Of a stretch of DNA of 64,000 nt, positions 26,601-36,263 are shown piece after piece. Source of the DNA: Streptomyces sp. NBC_00775 (GTDB taxonomy: Bacteria; Actinomycetota; Actinomycetes; Streptomycetales; Streptomycetaceae); contig NZ_CP108938.1 in assembly GCF_036347135.1 (NCBI RefSeq), positions 434,001 through 498,000 of the forward strand. Direction: 5' to 3'. How positions within the stretch are numbered: position 1 is the first letter of the stretch; the number at the start of each line of letters is the position of its first letter. The notes below the pieces were generated by a model. The model searched no databases. It was given only the letters and a program-made list of their open reading frames with translations, and was not told the origin of the DNA. The position numbers were made by a program, and so were the translations under genes.

Positions 26601-29600
26601 GCGTCATCAAGACCGTACTGGCGATGCGACACGGGCACCTCCCGCGCACTCTGCACACCGAGGAGCCGTCACCCCGGGTGGACTGGTCGTCGGGCGCCGT
26701 ACGGCTGTTGAGCCGGGAGGAGGAGTGGCGGCCCGAGGCGGGGCGGCTCCGGCGGGCCGGGGTGTCGGCGTTCGGGATCGGCGGGACCAACGCGCACGTG
26801 ATCCTGGAAGAGGCCGAGGAGAGCACCGTCGTACGACCACGCCGCCGCTCGGCGGTGCCCCCGCTGCCGCTCTCCGGGGCGAGCCCGGCGGCCCTGCGGG
26901 CGCAGGCCGCACGCACGGCGGCAGCGCTGCGGGAGCGGCCCGAACTGGAGCCGCTGGACGTGGCGTTCACCCAGGCCATCGCGCGGGCCGCGCTCTCCCA
27001 CCGGGCTGTCATGTCCGCCGACGACCGCGAGGAGCTGCTCGGCGCGTTGGACACCTTGGCCGCGTCCGCTCGGCCGCGGCCTGAGGTGTCTCCCGGTCGG
27101 CTGGCCCTGCTCTTCACCGGCCAGGGCGCCCAACGAAGCGGGATGGGCCGGGAGTTGTGCGAGACCTTCCCGGTCTTCTCCGCCGCCTTCGACGCCTTGT
27201 GCGAGCGTTTCGACGCCCATCTGGAGCGTCCGCTGCGCTCGGTTCTCTGGGGAGCGGACGAGGAAGGGCTGCTGGATCGGACGGACTTCGCCCAGGCGGC
27301 CCTGTTCGTCTTCGAGGTGTCCGCCTTCCGGCTGCTGGAGTCCTGGGGCGTGCGACCGGACTTCCTGACCGGGCACTCCGTCGGCGAGCTGGCGGCGGCC
27401 CACGTCGCGGGCATCCTGTCCGAGCAGGACGCGGTCGAACTGGTGGCGGCCCGCGGCCGGTTGATGCGGGAGCTGCCGGAGGGCGGCGCCATGGTGGCAC
27501 TGGACGCCACCGAGGCCGAGGTGAGCCGCGAGCTCACCGACGGTGTCTCGATCGCGGCCGTGAACGGCCCGCGCGCGGTCGTCGTCTCCGGTGCGCGGGA
27601 GCCCGTCCTCGCGCTCGCGGAGCGATTCGCCGTACGCGGACGCCGCATCGCCCGGCTGCGGGTCAGCCACGCCTTCCACTCCCCGCTGATGGAGCCGATG
27701 CTCGCCGAATTCGGCCGCCTCGCGGGCAAGTTGGCGTACGGCGTGCCCCGCATCCCCGTGGTGTCGGGGCTGACCGGACGTCCGGCCACCGGGGACGAGC
27801 TGCGGTCGGCCGCGTACTGGGTGGGGCACGCCCGCGAGGCCGTGCGGTTCGGGGACGCCGTGCGGTGGCTTGCGGGCGAGGGGCGGGTGACGGCGTTCGC
27901 GGAGATCGGCCCGGACGCTCAGCTCACGGCGCAGGCCATGACGGGTCTGGCCGGGACGGACGGGGACCCGCTGTTCACGGCCGTCGCCCGCCGGGGCGCC
28001 CCCGGGCCCGAGCCGCGGACACTGTTCACCGCGCTGGGCCAACTCCATGTCCACGGCCTGCCGGTGGACTGGCGGCGGGTGTACGCGGACAGCGGCGCCC
28101 GGCGGGTCGACCTGCCGACCTACCCCTTCCAGCGGCAGCGCTACTGGCTGTCCGAGGCCACCGCCGGCACCGGAGCCGCTTCCGGGCATCCGATGCTGAC
28201 CCAGACGGTCACTGTGCCGGGCACGGAGCGCGTGCTGTGCGGTGGCTGGCTGTCCGGCGCCGCCCAGCCCTGGCTGCGCGACCACGCCGTGGGCGGACAC
28301 GTCGTCGTGCCCGGTGCCGCGTTCGCCGATCTGGTGCTCCACGCGGGCGACGCGTGCGGTCTCGACGTACTGGAGGACCTCGCCCTCCTGACGCCGCTGG
28401 CACTGCCCGCCGCCGAGGGGGACCGGGTGCAGCTCCAGGTGGTCGTGGGGGAACCGGACGACACCGGGCGCCGCACCGCGGACGTGTACTCCCGGCCGGA
28501 GACGTCCGGGGCACTCGGCGCCTGGACCCAGCATGCGACGGGGCGGCTCGGCCCGGCCGTCCCCGGCGACCGGGACCGAGCGGCCGCCCTCACCTCGTGG
28601 CCGCCACCGGACGCGATCGCCGTGGATCTCACCGGCGCGTATGAGCGGCTGACGGCCACCGGCCACGCGTACGGGCCCGCGTTCCAGGGCGTCACGGCCT
28701 TGTGGCGGCGCGGCGAGGAACTCTTCGCCGAGGTCGGCCCGGTGCCGGGCACGGAGGCCCGCCGCCACGCCCTCCACCCGGCGCTCCTCGACGCCGCCCT
28801 GCACAGCGGGCTGCTCGCCGAACCGCCCACCGGACCCGCCCGGATGCCGTTCGCATGGCAGGGCATGACGCTGTACGCCACGGGGGCCACCGCCCTGCGC
28901 GTACGCGTCCGGACGACCGGCCCGGACACGGTCGCCGTGGACCTCGCCACCCCCTCCGGCGCCCCCGTGGCCCGGCTGGACTCGATGACGACGCGTCCCG
29001 TCCCTGAGGGAGGGCCGGCACCGGCGGGAGAGTTGTACCGGCTGAGCTGGACGGGAGTTCCGACGACTGGACAGGGGCCCGCCCTGGCGGTGGCGGACAC
29101 CGACGACCTGGGCGTGGGCGCGGTCCTTCTCTCCGTGGAGACTTCCCAAGGGGTTGGGGCATCACTGTCCGAGAGCGGTTCGCAGACGGTTGTCGCGTCC
29201 CTGGCCGCTCCCGTCGCCCCGGGCGGCGATCCGGCCGTCGCGGCGTACGAGCTGGCCGTGCGGGCCTTGGAGTTGCTGCGGACGCGGCTCGCCGGTTCCG
29301 GGCGGCTGGTCGTCGTGACGCGCGATGCCTCCGCCGAGATGCCGGACCTGCCCGCCGCCGCCCTCTGGGGGCTGTTGCGGGCCGCGCAGGCGGAGTATCC
29401 CGGGCGGCTCACGCTCGTGGACGTGGACGGTCGTCCCGAATCGGTACGGCTGCTGCCTGCCGCCGTCGCCGCAGGTGAACCTCAACTGTCCATCAGGGAA
29501 GGCCTGTTGCGCGTTCCCCGGCTGACAGCCGCTCCCGGATCGGCGGCCGTCGGCTCCCTCGGCCGAGGCACCGTCCTGGTCACGGGCGGAACGGGTTCGC

Positions 29601-31834
29601 TGGGCGCGATGCTGGCCCGTCATCTGGTCGACCGGCACGGGGCCCGGCATCTCGTGCTCGTCAGCCGACGCGGATCACAGGCACCGGGGGCGCAGGCACT
29701 GCGCGCCGAGCTCGAACAAGCGGGAGCTCATATCGACCTGGTGGCCTGCGACATCGCCGAGCGGCGCCAACTGGCCTCCCTGGTCAAGGAGTTCGGGCCC
29801 GACCTCACCGCCGTGGTGCATACGGCCGGGGTCCTGGACGACGGCGTACTGGAGGCGATGACGCCCGAGCGGCTGGCGGCGGTGCTGCGGCCGAAGGCCG
29901 ACGCGGCCTGGCATCTGCACGAGCTGACGAAGGATCTGCCGCTGTCGCACTTCGTGCTGTTCTCCTCGGCCGCGGGTCTGCTCGGCAATCCCGGCCAGGC
30001 CAACTACGCGGCGGCGAACTCCTTCCTGGACGCGCTCGCCCTGCACCGCGCCGCGCTCGGACTGCCCGCGCTGTCGCTGGCCTGGGGGCCGTGGGCGGAC
30101 GAGGAAGGGATGGCGGCCCGCGTCGGCCGGGTCCACGGCGGCCCCGTGCGCGCGGTCTCCCCGGAGCAGGGATTGGCCCTGTTCGACGCCGCGTTGGGCA
30201 GCGGCGAACCAGCTCTCGCGCCGCTGCCGCTGGACCGCTCGCCGGGGGCGCCGGCCGCCGGGGCACCGGTTCCGCCACCGTTGCGCGGGCTGCTGCGTCC
30301 GGCTCGGCCGTCGGCCTCGCCCGCGGCGGCGGCCGGGGGCGACGAGCCGGACGGCACCGCCGGAGCCTGGCGGGAACGGCTGGCGTCGCTCCCCATGCCC
30401 GAACGGGCCCCCGCCCTGCGGGAGCTGATCCGCGCCGAAGTCGCCAGCCTGCTCGGGCACCCGGATGCGAGCGCCGTCGACCGGGGATTCCCCGAACTGG
30501 GCCTCGACTCGCTGATGAGCGTGCTGCTGCGCAACCGGCTGAACCTGCTGGCGGGTGTCCCGCTGGCGGCCACCGTCGCATACGACTGGCCGAGCGTGGA
30601 GGAGCTGGCGGATCACGTGTACGGGGAGATGCGCGGGGTGCTGTCCGAGGGGGCGGGTACCGCCGGTTCGGGGGCGGGTGATCGGGAGAGGGTGCACGGG
30701 GATCATCCTGGTGACACCGCCCTGTCCGGTCCCACCGAGGCCCTTCCTTCCGAGGCCGCCGAGGCAGTTCCTTCCGAGGCCGCCGAGGCCGTTCCTTCCG
30801 AGCCCGCTGAGACCTCGCTGCCCGCTTCCGGGGAGACCGCGGCTCCGGCCTTCTCCGCGGCTGTCCCCTCCACTCCCCCACGCACCGCTCACGCCGATCA
30901 CCTCGCTCGCCCCGCTCACCCCGCTCACCCCGCTCCGTCACCGTTCGCCTCGCCCGAGCCGGGCGGCACACGCGGCACACGCGCGGGTCAGTCCTTGCCG
31001 AGCCTCTACCGGCAGGTCTGCGAGACGGGCGACGTGGTCTCGGCGATGCACCTGCTGGTGACCGCGTCGGTCGCCGCGCCCTCCTTCGGTCGCGATGACA
31101 GCGCCCGGCACACGCTGTCCCCGCTGCGGCTGGCCACCGGCGGGGAAGGCCCGGCGCTCGTGTGCGTTCCGGGCTTCGCCACGACCCTCGGCCGACCGTG
31201 GCACGCGGGGCTCGCGCCCCGGTTCGACGGCGAGCGGGACGTCTTCGAGCTGCGGCACCCGGGGGTCGACCACGGGGACGCCGTGGCGCGGGACCTGGAG
31301 ACGCTGGTCGAACTGCACGCCACGACGGTGCGGCGCCGGCTCGGTGAGCGCCCGTACGTCGTCCTGGGCCACTCCATGGGCGGTTCGGTCGCGCATGCGC
31401 TGACCGCGCGTCTGGCGGCCGACGGCACTCCCCCGGTGGGGCTCGTCCTGGTGGACTCGTACCACGTCACCCCGGACCGGGAGGCCGAGTCGTGGCTGCT
31501 GGCGCTGCCCGCCCGGATTCCACTGGCGTTGCGCGAGCGGTTCGACACCGCGGTGGACGATCTGACGCTCCTGTCGCTGGGCGCGTACACCCGGATGTTC
31601 CGCGGCTGGCAACCGGAGCCCACGGGTGTGCCCACTCTGCTGGTGCGCGCCACCGAGCCGCTGCCGGACATGCCGGAGCGGTCGTCGTGGCCGGTCGTCC
31701 ACGACACGGTGGATGTCCCCGGCCATCACCTGGGCGTGCTGGAGGAGCACGCCCCGGCGACGGCCGAGGCGATCCGCGACTGGGTCACCTCAACTCACCG
31801 AGTGGCGGCGGCGAACCGCGGCGCCGTGGACTGA
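23609..31834 (+). CDS. single-module type I PKS: CoA ligase-ACP-KS-AT-DH-KR-ACP-TE
   Basis: 2741 residues. CoA-ligase domain about 1-530 ([11 protein letters not shown] about 183; [15 protein letters not shown] about 509); ACP1 Ser about 577 in GLTSLGG; KS from about 640 with C814 in DTACSSSL, His of EAHGTGT about 947 and of NLGHTQ about 989; AT from about 1167 with GHSVGE and HAFH, indicating malonyl-CoA; DH with H1559 in [10 protein letters not shown] and D1728 in LLDAALH; KR with GGTGSLG about 1990, the B-type LDD motif and Y2133; ACP2 S2301 in GLDSLMS; TE with S2589 in GHSMGG. All active sites look intact; there is no ER or methyltransferase. It should activate a free acid, extend it with malonate and release an alpha,beta-unsaturated acid, or a polyene if iterative. 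ATG 23609 is the likely start, with 23636 an alternative. No other PKS or tailoring gene is adjacent. Confidence 0.9.
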   Translation: MAQGGVGVGMAGSQGELVRALPVTLKEHAARLEGKTAYADAHRAVTYEELERRTGRLAGHLARLGVRRGDRVAILLGNRVELVESCLGALRAAAVGVLLNPGASEEELAYFLDDSGAVLVVTEEPLLPRVTRLAAERPALRVVVAGAGAAPVGTVAFEDLAGTDPGQAPRDDLGLDDPAWILYTSGTTGESKGVVSTQRSALWSVEASYVPAFGWREQDRLLWPLPMFHCYAHSLCLLGVLSVGASARLLDRGANVARALAAEPFTVLAGVPATYRLLLDSLHETAAPVPPSLRVCVSGGAPCPPELRAAVEDALAAPLLDGYGSTETCGKIALTLLDGPRHNASSGPPLPGLAVRFTDTSTGAEVNDGDEGEIWVRGPGLMAGYHQRPEATAEAFSDGWYRTGDLGRRLAHGHLHITGRVKELIIRGGENVNPSEVERVLLARPDVADAAVVGRPHDVLGEVPVAFVVPGPHGVDLARALADCRERLSAFKVPDEFYETDAIPRTPSGKVLRPALAEQLARRLSAERTAASARLRERLAAVSDAVLDLVLEETARTAGLPPHDIDVDRAFTELGLTSLGGVLLRDRLGAATGLDLPATLVFDHPTPGAVAACVRDALRGEVRARPARTSGTEAGEPGGGEPIAVVAMACRYPGGVESPEDLWRLLADGVDATSGFPADRGWDVAALHDPDPDRPGTSVTRRGGFLHRAAEFDAAFFGMSPREALATDPQQRLLLETGWELLERAGLDPSGLRGSDTGVFVGVMHADYAGRLLHGAGHELEAHLALGSAGSVASGRIAYTLGLRGPAVTVDTACSSSLVALHAAARSLREGECSLAVAGGVTVMASPAPFIAFSRLRGLAPDGRCKPFSAAADGTAWGEGVGLVLLERLSDARRNGHPVLAVLRGSAVNSDGASNGLTAPHGPAQQRVIHAALTDAGLSPADIDTVEAHGTGTALGDPIEARALLAAYGQGRSAERPLWLGSLKSNLGHTQAAAGVAGVIKTVLAMRHGHLPRTLHTEEPSPRVDWSSGAVRLLSREEEWRPEAGRLRRAGVSAFGIGGTNAHVILEEAEESTVVRPRRRSAVPPLPLSGASPAALRAQAARTAAALRERPELEPLDVAFTQAIARAALSHRAVMSADDREELLGALDTLAASARPRPEVSPGRLALLFTGQGAQRSGMGRELCETFPVFSAAFDALCERFDAHLERPLRSVLWGADEEGLLDRTDFAQAALFVFEVSAFRLLESWGVRPDFLTGHSVGELAAAHVAGILSEQDAVELVAARGRLMRELPEGGAMVALDATEAEVSRELTDGVSIAAVNGPRAVVVSGAREPVLALAERFAVRGRRIARLRVSHAFHSPLMEPMLAEFGRLAGKLAYGVPRIPVVSGLTGRPATGDELRSAAYWVGHAREAVRFGDAVRWLAGEGRVTAFAEIGPDAQLTAQAMTGLAGTDGDPLFTAVARRGAPGPEPRTLFTALGQLHVHGLPVDWRRVYADSGARRVDLPTYPFQRQRYWLSEATAGTGAASGHPMLTQTVTVPGTERVLCGGWLSGAAQPWLRDHAVGGHVVVPGAAFADLVLHAGDACGLDVLEDLALLTPLALPAAEGDRVQLQVVVGEPDDTGRRTADVYSRPETSGALGAWTQHATGRLGPAVPGDRDRAAALTSWPPPDAIAVDLTGAYERLTATGHAYGPAFQGVTALWRRGEELFAEVGPVPGTEARRHALHPALLDAALHSGLLAEPPTGPARMPFAWQGMTLYATGATALRVRVRTTGPDTVAVDLATPSGAPVARLDSMTTRPVPEGGPAPAGELYRLSWTGVPTTGQGPALAVADTDDLGVGAVLLSVETSQGVGASLSESGSQTVVASLAAPVAPGGDPAVAAYELAVRALELLRTRLAGSGRLVVVTRDASAEMPDLPAAALWGLLRAAQAEYPGRLTLVDVDGRPESVRLLPAAVAAGEPQLSIREGLLRVPRLTAAPGSAAVGSLGRGTVLVTGGTGSLGAMLARHLVDRHGARHLVLVSRRGSQAPGAQALRAELEQAGAHIDLVACDIAERRQLASLVKEFGPDLTAVVHTAGVLDDGVLEAMTPERLAAVLRPKADAAWHLHELTKDLPLSHFVLFSSAAGLLGNPGQANYAAANSFLDALALHRAALGLPALSLAWGPWADEEGMAARVGRVHGGPVRAVSPEQGLALFDAALGSGEPALAPLPLDRSPGAPAAGAPVPPPLRGLLRPARPSASPAAAAGGDEPDGTAGAWRERLASLPMPERAPALRELIRAEVASLLGHPDASAVDRGFPELGLDSLMSVLLRNRLNLLAGVPLAATVAYDWPSVEELADHVYGEMRGVLSEGAGTAGSGAGDRERVHGDHPGDTALSGPTEALPSEAAEAVPSEAAEAVPSEPAETSLPASGETAAPAFSAAVPSTPPRTAHADHLARPAHPAHPAPSPFASPEPGGTRGTRAGQSLPSLYRQVCETGDVVSAMHLLVTASVAAPSFGRDDSARHTLSPLRLATGGEGPALVCVPGFATTLGRPWHAGLAPRFDGERDVFELRHPGVDHGDAVARDLETLVELHATTVRRRLGERPYVVLGHSMGGSVAHALTARLAADGTPPVGLVLVDSYHVTPDREAESWLLALPARIPLALRERFDTAVDDLTLLSLGAYTRMFRGWQPEPTGVPTLLVRATEPLPDMPERSSWPVVHDTVDVPGHHLGVLEEHAPATAEAIRDWVTSTHRVAAANRGAVD
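30747..30818 (+). repeat. 24-bp tandem repeat in the ACP-TE linker of the PKS
   Basis: Three copies of a 24-bp unit begin at 30747, 30771 and 30795 with CTTCCGAGGCCGCCGAGGC (the third is diverged). They encode about PSEAAEAV repeated, a Pro/Glu/Ala-rich flexible linker. A second small run of CCCGCTCAC units near 30910-30935 encodes HPAHPAHP. Both lie between ACP2 and the thioesterase. Confidence 0.75.
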
Positions 31835-31845
31835 CCGTTCCACAC

Positions 31846-33561
31846 CTACCAGGCATCCTGCGTCGCGAAGTACCGCTTCCAGAAGTCGAGCTTCTCGGGG
31901 GATGCCACGCGCATCGGTCCGTAGTGCTCGCCGATTTCCATCACGGTGGGTGAACCGGGGCTGTAGGCGGGCCACTTGGGCAGACCGTGACCGTTCGGAT
32001 CGCCGGTGGCGATGTAGTTCGCCAGGTAGGAGGACAGGGTGTCGGCGATCGCACGGTCCTGGTCGGTCCAGCCCTGGGTGTCCGGGTAGAGGTTGCCGAA
32101 GAAGTAGACGATCTCGGATCCGTGGTACGCCCCCCGGATGTCGTGGCCGGAGCCCGGCGGGCGGTGTGTCCAGAAGTAGGTGTACACCGGCCTGTCGGCG
32201 CCTTTGGTCCACTCCGTGCCCCACAGGTACGTCGAGACCCGCGAGTTGTCGCGGATCGCGTCGTTGCTGGCGACGGCCGCCTCGTCGTCCGTGCCGGCCG
32301 GGTAGAGCGCGAGGAACTCATCGGCCATCGTGCCGAACTTCTGGCGCGCGGCGCTCACATAGTCGTCCAGGGTGACGTGGACGGGCGGGGCGCCGGGGCG
32401 GTCCGGGTAGCCCGCCTCGCGCCAGTACTCGAAGGCGGTCTCGGGCACGGCCCCGCTTTCGTCGAGATTGTTGCCGGCCAGGTACCAGACGTCGTTCTGC
32501 GCACGGGCCTCGTAGGTCGCCATGTAGCCGGCCGGCAGCACCCAGCCGTCGACGACCGGCCTGAACAGCGGCGGCTTGGCGACGGACTTGGTGTCGACCG
32601 TCTCGTCCTTGAGCGAGGCGCCGTCCGTGAGGTCCTGCCACGGCAGGGCGCGCAGCTCCTCCAGCGTGGTCGCGCCCTTCCCCGCCCCGTAGGCGGGGCC
32701 CTGCTGGAGGGCGGTGTCCATCGTGCGGAGCGACACCCCGAGATAGCGCAGCTCCGGATCGCTCGGGTAACGCACCTGGCTCTCGGCAAGGGCACGCCGG
32801 AAGAGTCCCGTGGCGAGCGGGGACATCGACAGCATGTCCGTCGAGCCCGCACCGGCCGACTGGCCGCCCACGGTGACGCGGCGCGGGTCACCACCGAACG
32901 CGGCGATGTTCCGCCGGACCCACCTCAGGGCCGCGATCTGGTCGAGCAGGCCGTAGTTGCCGGACACGCCGTGGCCGGACTCCGCGCTCAGTTCGGGCGT
33001 GGCGAGGAATCCCAGGGCTCCGAGGCGGTAGTTGAAGGTCACCACGACGACGCCCTTGCTCGCCAGGACGGAACCGTCGAAACCCGGGTCCGAGCCGCTT
33101 CCCGCGGAGAACCCGCCGCCGTAGATCCACACGTAGACCGGACGCGGCTCCGAGCTGCTTCTGGCGCCGGTCCAGATGTTGAGGTTGAGGCAGTCCTCGC
33201 TCATCGTGAGGGTGCTCGACGCCTGTGGGGGTGCGTCGCCGAAGGTGTCGGCCTTGCGGATGCCCGTCCAGGACGGCGCCGGCTGCGGCGGGCGCCACCG
33301 GTTCTTCCCCGCCGTGGAGGCCGCGTAGGGAATTCCCTTGAAGACGGTGACGCCGGACGCCGCGGCGGGCACACCGGACACGAGGCCGGATTCGGTGCGC
33401 ACCGGCCGGTTTCCGGGCGACTCCGCCGCCGACGAGGCGTGGGCCCCGAGGGCGTCGACGAGGGCGGCCCCCGCGGCGACGCCCGCGGTGCGGCCGAGGA
33501 AATCCCGGCGGCGCAGCGCCGGTCCTGCCGGGCAGGGACGGTGGCTCTCTGGCACGGTCAT
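31846..33561 (-). CDS. Tat-exported type-B carboxylesterase
   Basis: 571 residues. A twin-arginine signal (RRRDFLGRTAGVAAGAALVD at about 17-36) precedes a full carboxylesterase domain: EDCLNLNIW, oxyanion segment WIYGGGF, nucleophile S235 in GGQSAGAGS, and a His in the C-terminal half (AYHGSEIVYFFG). It hydrolyses carboxylic esters outside the membrane; the substrate is unknown. It is clearly paralogous to the cytoplasmic esterase at 46360-47949, sharing PELRYL, FRPVVDGWV and NNLDESGAVPE. Its end overlaps nothing; the convergent PKS stops 11 bp away. It may supply the nearby catabolic operon by cleaving an extracellular ester, an inference from paralogy and position. Confidence 0.85.
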   Translation of the reverse strand: MTVPESHRPCPAGPALRRRDFLGRTAGVAAGAALVDALGAHASSAAESPGNRPVRTESGLVSGVPAAASGVTVFKGIPYAASTAGKNRWRPPQPAPSWTGIRKADTFGDAPPQASSTLTMSEDCLNLNIWTGARSSSEPRPVYVWIYGGGFSAGSGSDPGFDGSVLASKGVVVVTFNYRLGALGFLATPELSAESGHGVSGNYGLLDQIAALRWVRRNIAAFGGDPRRVTVGGQSAGAGSTDMLSMSPLATGLFRRALAESQVRYPSDPELRYLGVSLRTMDTALQQGPAYGAGKGATTLEELRALPWQDLTDGASLKDETVDTKSVAKPPLFRPVVDGWVLPAGYMATYEARAQNDVWYLAGNNLDESGAVPETAFEYWREAGYPDRPGAPPVHVTLDDYVSAARQKFGTMADEFLALYPAGTDDEAAVASNDAIRDNSRVSTYLWGTEWTKGADRPVYTYFWTHRPPGSGHDIRGAYHGSEIVYFFGNLYPDTQGWTDQDRAIADTLSSYLANYIATGDPNGHGLPKWPAYSPGSPTVMEIGEHYGPMRVASPEKLDFWKRYFATQDAW

Positions 33562-33633
33562 GGGAATCTCCCGATCACTCGGTGGAGGGATGGTGCGCGG
33601 AGCCCGGCCCTGCGAAGACCGGGGTACGCCGGT

Positions 33634-34998
33634 TCAGTCCGTCACGGGCGGGAAGAACGCGGTGCTCGTGAGGAAGGCCTTGAGGTTGAGACGCCACGCG
33701 AACCAGTTGTGGCCGCCGTTGACGAAGCCCGGCGTCACCGGGACGCCGAGGCCGGTCAGCAGAGCGACCTCGCCGGCGTGGTAGTCGTGGCTCGGGTCCT
33801 GCCATCCGCCGCCGACGTAGATCCGCGCCTCTTCGAGCGCGGCGACCTGGGTGCCGGTGAGGGTCGACGCGTCGGGCAGCGTGTAGTTGCCGCGCCGGCC
33901 GGGGCTGAAGACCCCGTACGAGCCGAACTGAGCGGTGTGTCCGAAGAGAAGGGAGTTGGTGAGGGAGGCCCCGTAGCCGAGCCCGGCGGCGGCGCGGCCG
34001 GAGGCAGCCCGGGAGACGTGGTAGTGGGACTCCACGTACGGGACGAGCGTGTCGGTGAGGTTCCGGTCGAAGGACTCGTAGCCGGTGGAGTCGGGAAAGC
34101 CCGCCGTGTTGGGCATGACGACGACCATCGAGGCGATCTGCCCGGTGGCGATGAGGTTGTCGAGAATGTCGCCCGCGTCGCCCTGGGTGCTCCAGTCCAT
34201 CTCGGTGGCGTCACCGCTGAAGAGATAGAGGGTGGGATACGGCTTCGCGCGACCGGGGTCGTAGCCCGGCGGGGTGTAGACGGAGAGGTAGTTCTCGCCG
34301 GACGGCGTGACGGAGGTCGGGGCCGGATACGTGACGTGGGTGAGCGTGCCGTGCTCGCCGGTCGGACTCGGGCCCTGCCAGGCGTAGCCGGCGGTCCCGA
34401 ACGACGGGTCCGAGGGCACGTACACCTGGCTGGTGCGCTCAACGGTTCCGGAGACCTTGCCGTTCCTCTCGTTCCACGGCGGGTTGCCCGGGTCGGAGAC
34501 GGCGGTGCAGGTGGTCTGGGTGTCGTCGTCGCAGTCGACGTAGAAGGAGTAGGTGAAGACCCCGGACGGCAGGGGTGTGGTGTAGGTCCACATGCCGTCG
34601 GGGCCCCTCTTCATGTCGACGACGGGCCAGTTGGCGGCCGGGGAGTTGGGGTAGGCGAGGGGGATGTCGCCGGGCCGCCAGCGGGTGGGCGGTGTTCCGG
34701 GGGTTTCGAGCGCGGTGCCGTCGTCGGTGGTGAGCGCCGACAGCTCGTAGGGGTTGGCGAAGTACCACTCGCCCTTGATCTGCACACGGGTGGCGCTGGG
34801 GTCCTTGTAGCGGAACGTGACCCGGTAGCCGGTGGGACCGGTGCCGGTGTGGACTACCCGCGGGGAGAGGCGGGGTGCGCTGCCGGGCCGCTTGCCGGCG
34901 TGTGCGGTGCTGCCGGCCGCGACCAGGAGAAGGACGGTGGCCAGGGCCACGAGGGTGTGAAGTACGGCTGGTCCTGGGCGGGTTGCGGGGCGGGACAT
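33634..34998 (-). CDS. secreted CE1-type esterase homologue lacking the nucleophile Ser
   Basis: 454 residues. A Sec signal (HTLVALATVLLLVAAGSTAHA) is followed by an early-set/CBM48-like beta domain (GYRVTFRYKDPSATRVQIKG, FTYSFYVD) and an alpha/beta-hydrolase of the feruloyl-esterase/enterochelin-esterase type (YLSVYTPPGYDPG, YPTLYLFSGDATEMDW, MVVVMPNTAGFPD). The His region NGGHNWFAWR is present. The nucleophile elbow, normally GLSMGG, reads GLGYGAS at about residue 339: Gly replaces Ser. It may be a binding or structural pseudo-enzyme. ATG 34998 follows a GGGGGG tract; a longer upstream frame (to 35091) is unlikely. It is divergent from the ABC-led operon. Confidence 0.75.
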   Translation of the reverse strand: MSRPATRPGPAVLHTLVALATVLLLVAAGSTAHAGKRPGSAPRLSPRVVHTGTGPTGYRVTFRYKDPSATRVQIKGEWYFANPYELSALTTDDGTALETPGTPPTRWRPGDIPLAYPNSPAANWPVVDMKRGPDGMWTYTTPLPSGVFTYSFYVDCDDDTQTTCTAVSDPGNPPWNERNGKVSGTVERTSQVYVPSDPSFGTAGYAWQGPSPTGEHGTLTHVTYPAPTSVTPSGENYLSVYTPPGYDPGRAKPYPTLYLFSGDATEMDWSTQGDAGDILDNLIATGQIASMVVVMPNTAGFPDSTGYESFDRNLTDTLVPYVESHYHVSRAASGRAAAGLGYGASLTNSLLFGHTAQFGSYGVFSPGRRGNYTLPDASTLTGTQVAALEEARIYVGGGWQDPSHDYHAGEVALLTGLGVPVTPGFVNGGHNWFAWRLNLKAFLTSTAFFPPVTD

Positions 34999-35169
34999 GG
35001 CGGCGGAACCCCCCGGAGGGTGGGCGGGCGTGGGAAGCGGTCGGTGGCTTCGGAACAGGCCATCGCGGCCCGGCGGCTCACTGCGGAGCATGCGTCACGG
35101 GTGGCGTGTGTCAGCTGGGCGTGCTGCTGCGTGTGCTGCTGATGTGTACGAGAACGTAACGCGCGGCAA

Positions 35170-35183
35170 TATTGTGAGCAATA
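35170..35183. promoter_or_regulatory. palindrome in the operon leader
   Basis: TATTG-TGAG-CAATA is a perfect inverted repeat in an AT-richer patch between the divergent esterase homologue and ABC operon. Its relation to the FadR-type sites downstream is uncertain: the core ATTGTGAGCAAT resembles them loosely with a shifted centre. Confidence 0.45.
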
Positions 35184-35222
35184 CACCTGACGAAACTTCC
35201 GACAATCTCCGGTCGGCCGAAC

Positions 35223-35235
35223 ATTGTCCAACAAT
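35223..35235. promoter_or_regulatory. FadR-type GntR operator 1
   Basis: ATTGT-CCA-ACAAT is a perfect palindrome with TTGT-N3-ACAA spacing, the form typical of operators of the FadR (FCD) subfamily of GntR regulators. It lies 186 bp before the ABC ATPase start. The operon's own FCD regulator is encoded at 45638-46324. A degenerate half-site (GACAATCT) lies just upstream at 35201-35208. Confidence 0.7.
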
Positions 35236-35280
35236 CTTGCCTGGCCCGGGACTTGGGCTTTCTGAGAAGTGTCTCTTCTT

Positions 35281-35299
35281 CCTGCAGACATCTTGCAGG
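35281..35299. promoter_or_regulatory. CCTGCA-N7-TGCAGG inverted repeat
   Basis: CCTGCA (35281-35286) and TGCAGG (35294-35299) form a perfect inverted repeat between the two FadR-type sites. A further CCTGCAG occurs at 35323-35329 directly before site 2. It could be a second regulator's operator or an RNA hairpin in the leader; no regulator is assigned. Confidence 0.45.
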
Positions 35300-35332
35300 C
35301 GTGGGTCAGCGGCGTTACGTTTCCTGCAGTTC

Positions 35333-35343
35333 TTGTCGGACAA
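35333..35343. promoter_or_regulatory. FadR-type GntR operator 2
   Basis: TTGT-CGG-ACAA, followed by TCT as in site 1 (ACAATCT in both). Its centre is 109 bp from that of site 1 and it lies 78 bp before the ATPase start, where it could block transcription of the operon. Assignment to the operon's GntR regulator is inferred. Confidence 0.65.
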
Positions 35344-35420
35344 TCTCACGCCGACAGCCGGACACAGACACCAGCGCAGGACCGCCCGACCCCATCCCTG
35401 GAGCGGTCGAGGAGACATGG

Positions 35421-36221
35421 ATGTCGACCAATCAGCGCACCCCTCAGACGGAAGCCCTCCGCTTCGAGCACGTCACTCTGGAGTTCCCGGGCAGCCACCG
35501 GCCCGCGATCGAGGACGTCTCGTTCCAGATCGACCGCGGCAAGTTCGTCGCCGTGATCGGGCCCAGCGGCTGCGGAAAGAGCACCCTTCTCAACCTGGCC
35601 GCCGGCCTGCTCACTCCGACCGGCGGGCGGGTCTCGTTCGGCGGCGAGCAGGTCGCCGGCGTCAACTCCGAAGCGGCGTACGTGACTCAGCAGGCCAACC
35701 TGCTGCCCTGGCTGAGCGTCAGGGCCAACATCGGACTGGCGCTGAAGTTCCGCAACGTACCGAAACAGGAGCGGGAGGAACGCGTCGCCCGGTGGGTCGG
35801 ACTCGTCGGCCTCGACGGGTTCGAGAACCACTACCCCCGGGAGCTGTCCGGCGGTATGCGCAAGCGCTGCGCGATCGCGCGGGCGCTGATCTACAACCCC
35901 TCCATCGTGCTGATGGACGAACCCTTCGGACCACTGGACGCCATCACCCGGCTCAACCTCCAACAGGAACTGCTCAACCTGTGGGAGGAACAGCGCGGCA
36001 CGCTCGTCTTCGTCACCCACGACCTCAACGAGGCCATCTACCTCGCCGACGAGGTCATGGTGATGTCCGACGGGCCCGGAACCATCCGCCGCACCCTCCC
36101 GGTCCCCTTCGAGCGCCCCCGCACCATTGGTTCCCTCATCGAGTCACGCGAGTTCGCGGAGCTCTACAACGACCTCTGGGGCCTGTTCAAGGCGGACCTC
36201 CGCACGTCGGACGCCGCCTAG
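35421..36221 (+). CDS. ABC transporter ATP-binding protein (nitrate/sulfonate/taurine type)
   Basis: 266 residues. Walker A GPSGCGKST, Q loop TQQANLLPW, signature LSGGMRKR, Walker B SIVLMDEPFG, D loop LDAITR and H-loop His in FVTHDLNEAI are all present, as in SsuB/TauB-type ATPases. It energises uptake with the lipoprotein (47962) and permease (49022) encoded at the other end of the operon; no other permease is near. ATG 35421 follows GAGGAGAC. It is the first gene after the GntR-type operators. Confidence 0.9.
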   Translation: MSTNQRTPQTEALRFEHVTLEFPGSHRPAIEDVSFQIDRGKFVAVIGPSGCGKSTLLNLAAGLLTPTGGRVSFGGEQVAGVNSEAAYVTQQANLLPWLSVRANIGLALKFRNVPKQEREERVARWVGLVGLDGFENHYPRELSGGMRKRCAIARALIYNPSIVLMDEPFGPLDAITRLNLQQELLNLWEEQRGTLVFVTHDLNEAIYLADEVMVMSDGPGTIRRTLPVPFERPRTIGSLIESREFAELYNDLWGLFKADLRTSDAA

Positions 36222-36263
36222 CCGCCCAGCCGCCTGGCAGATCGCGAAGCGAGGATCACAGCG

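Noticed and set aside
31987..35142. 1051-codon plus-strand open frame across both minus-strand esterase-type genes
   Set aside because: It spans two genes and the gap between them in the opposite direction, with no recognisable motif; a GC-driven shadow.
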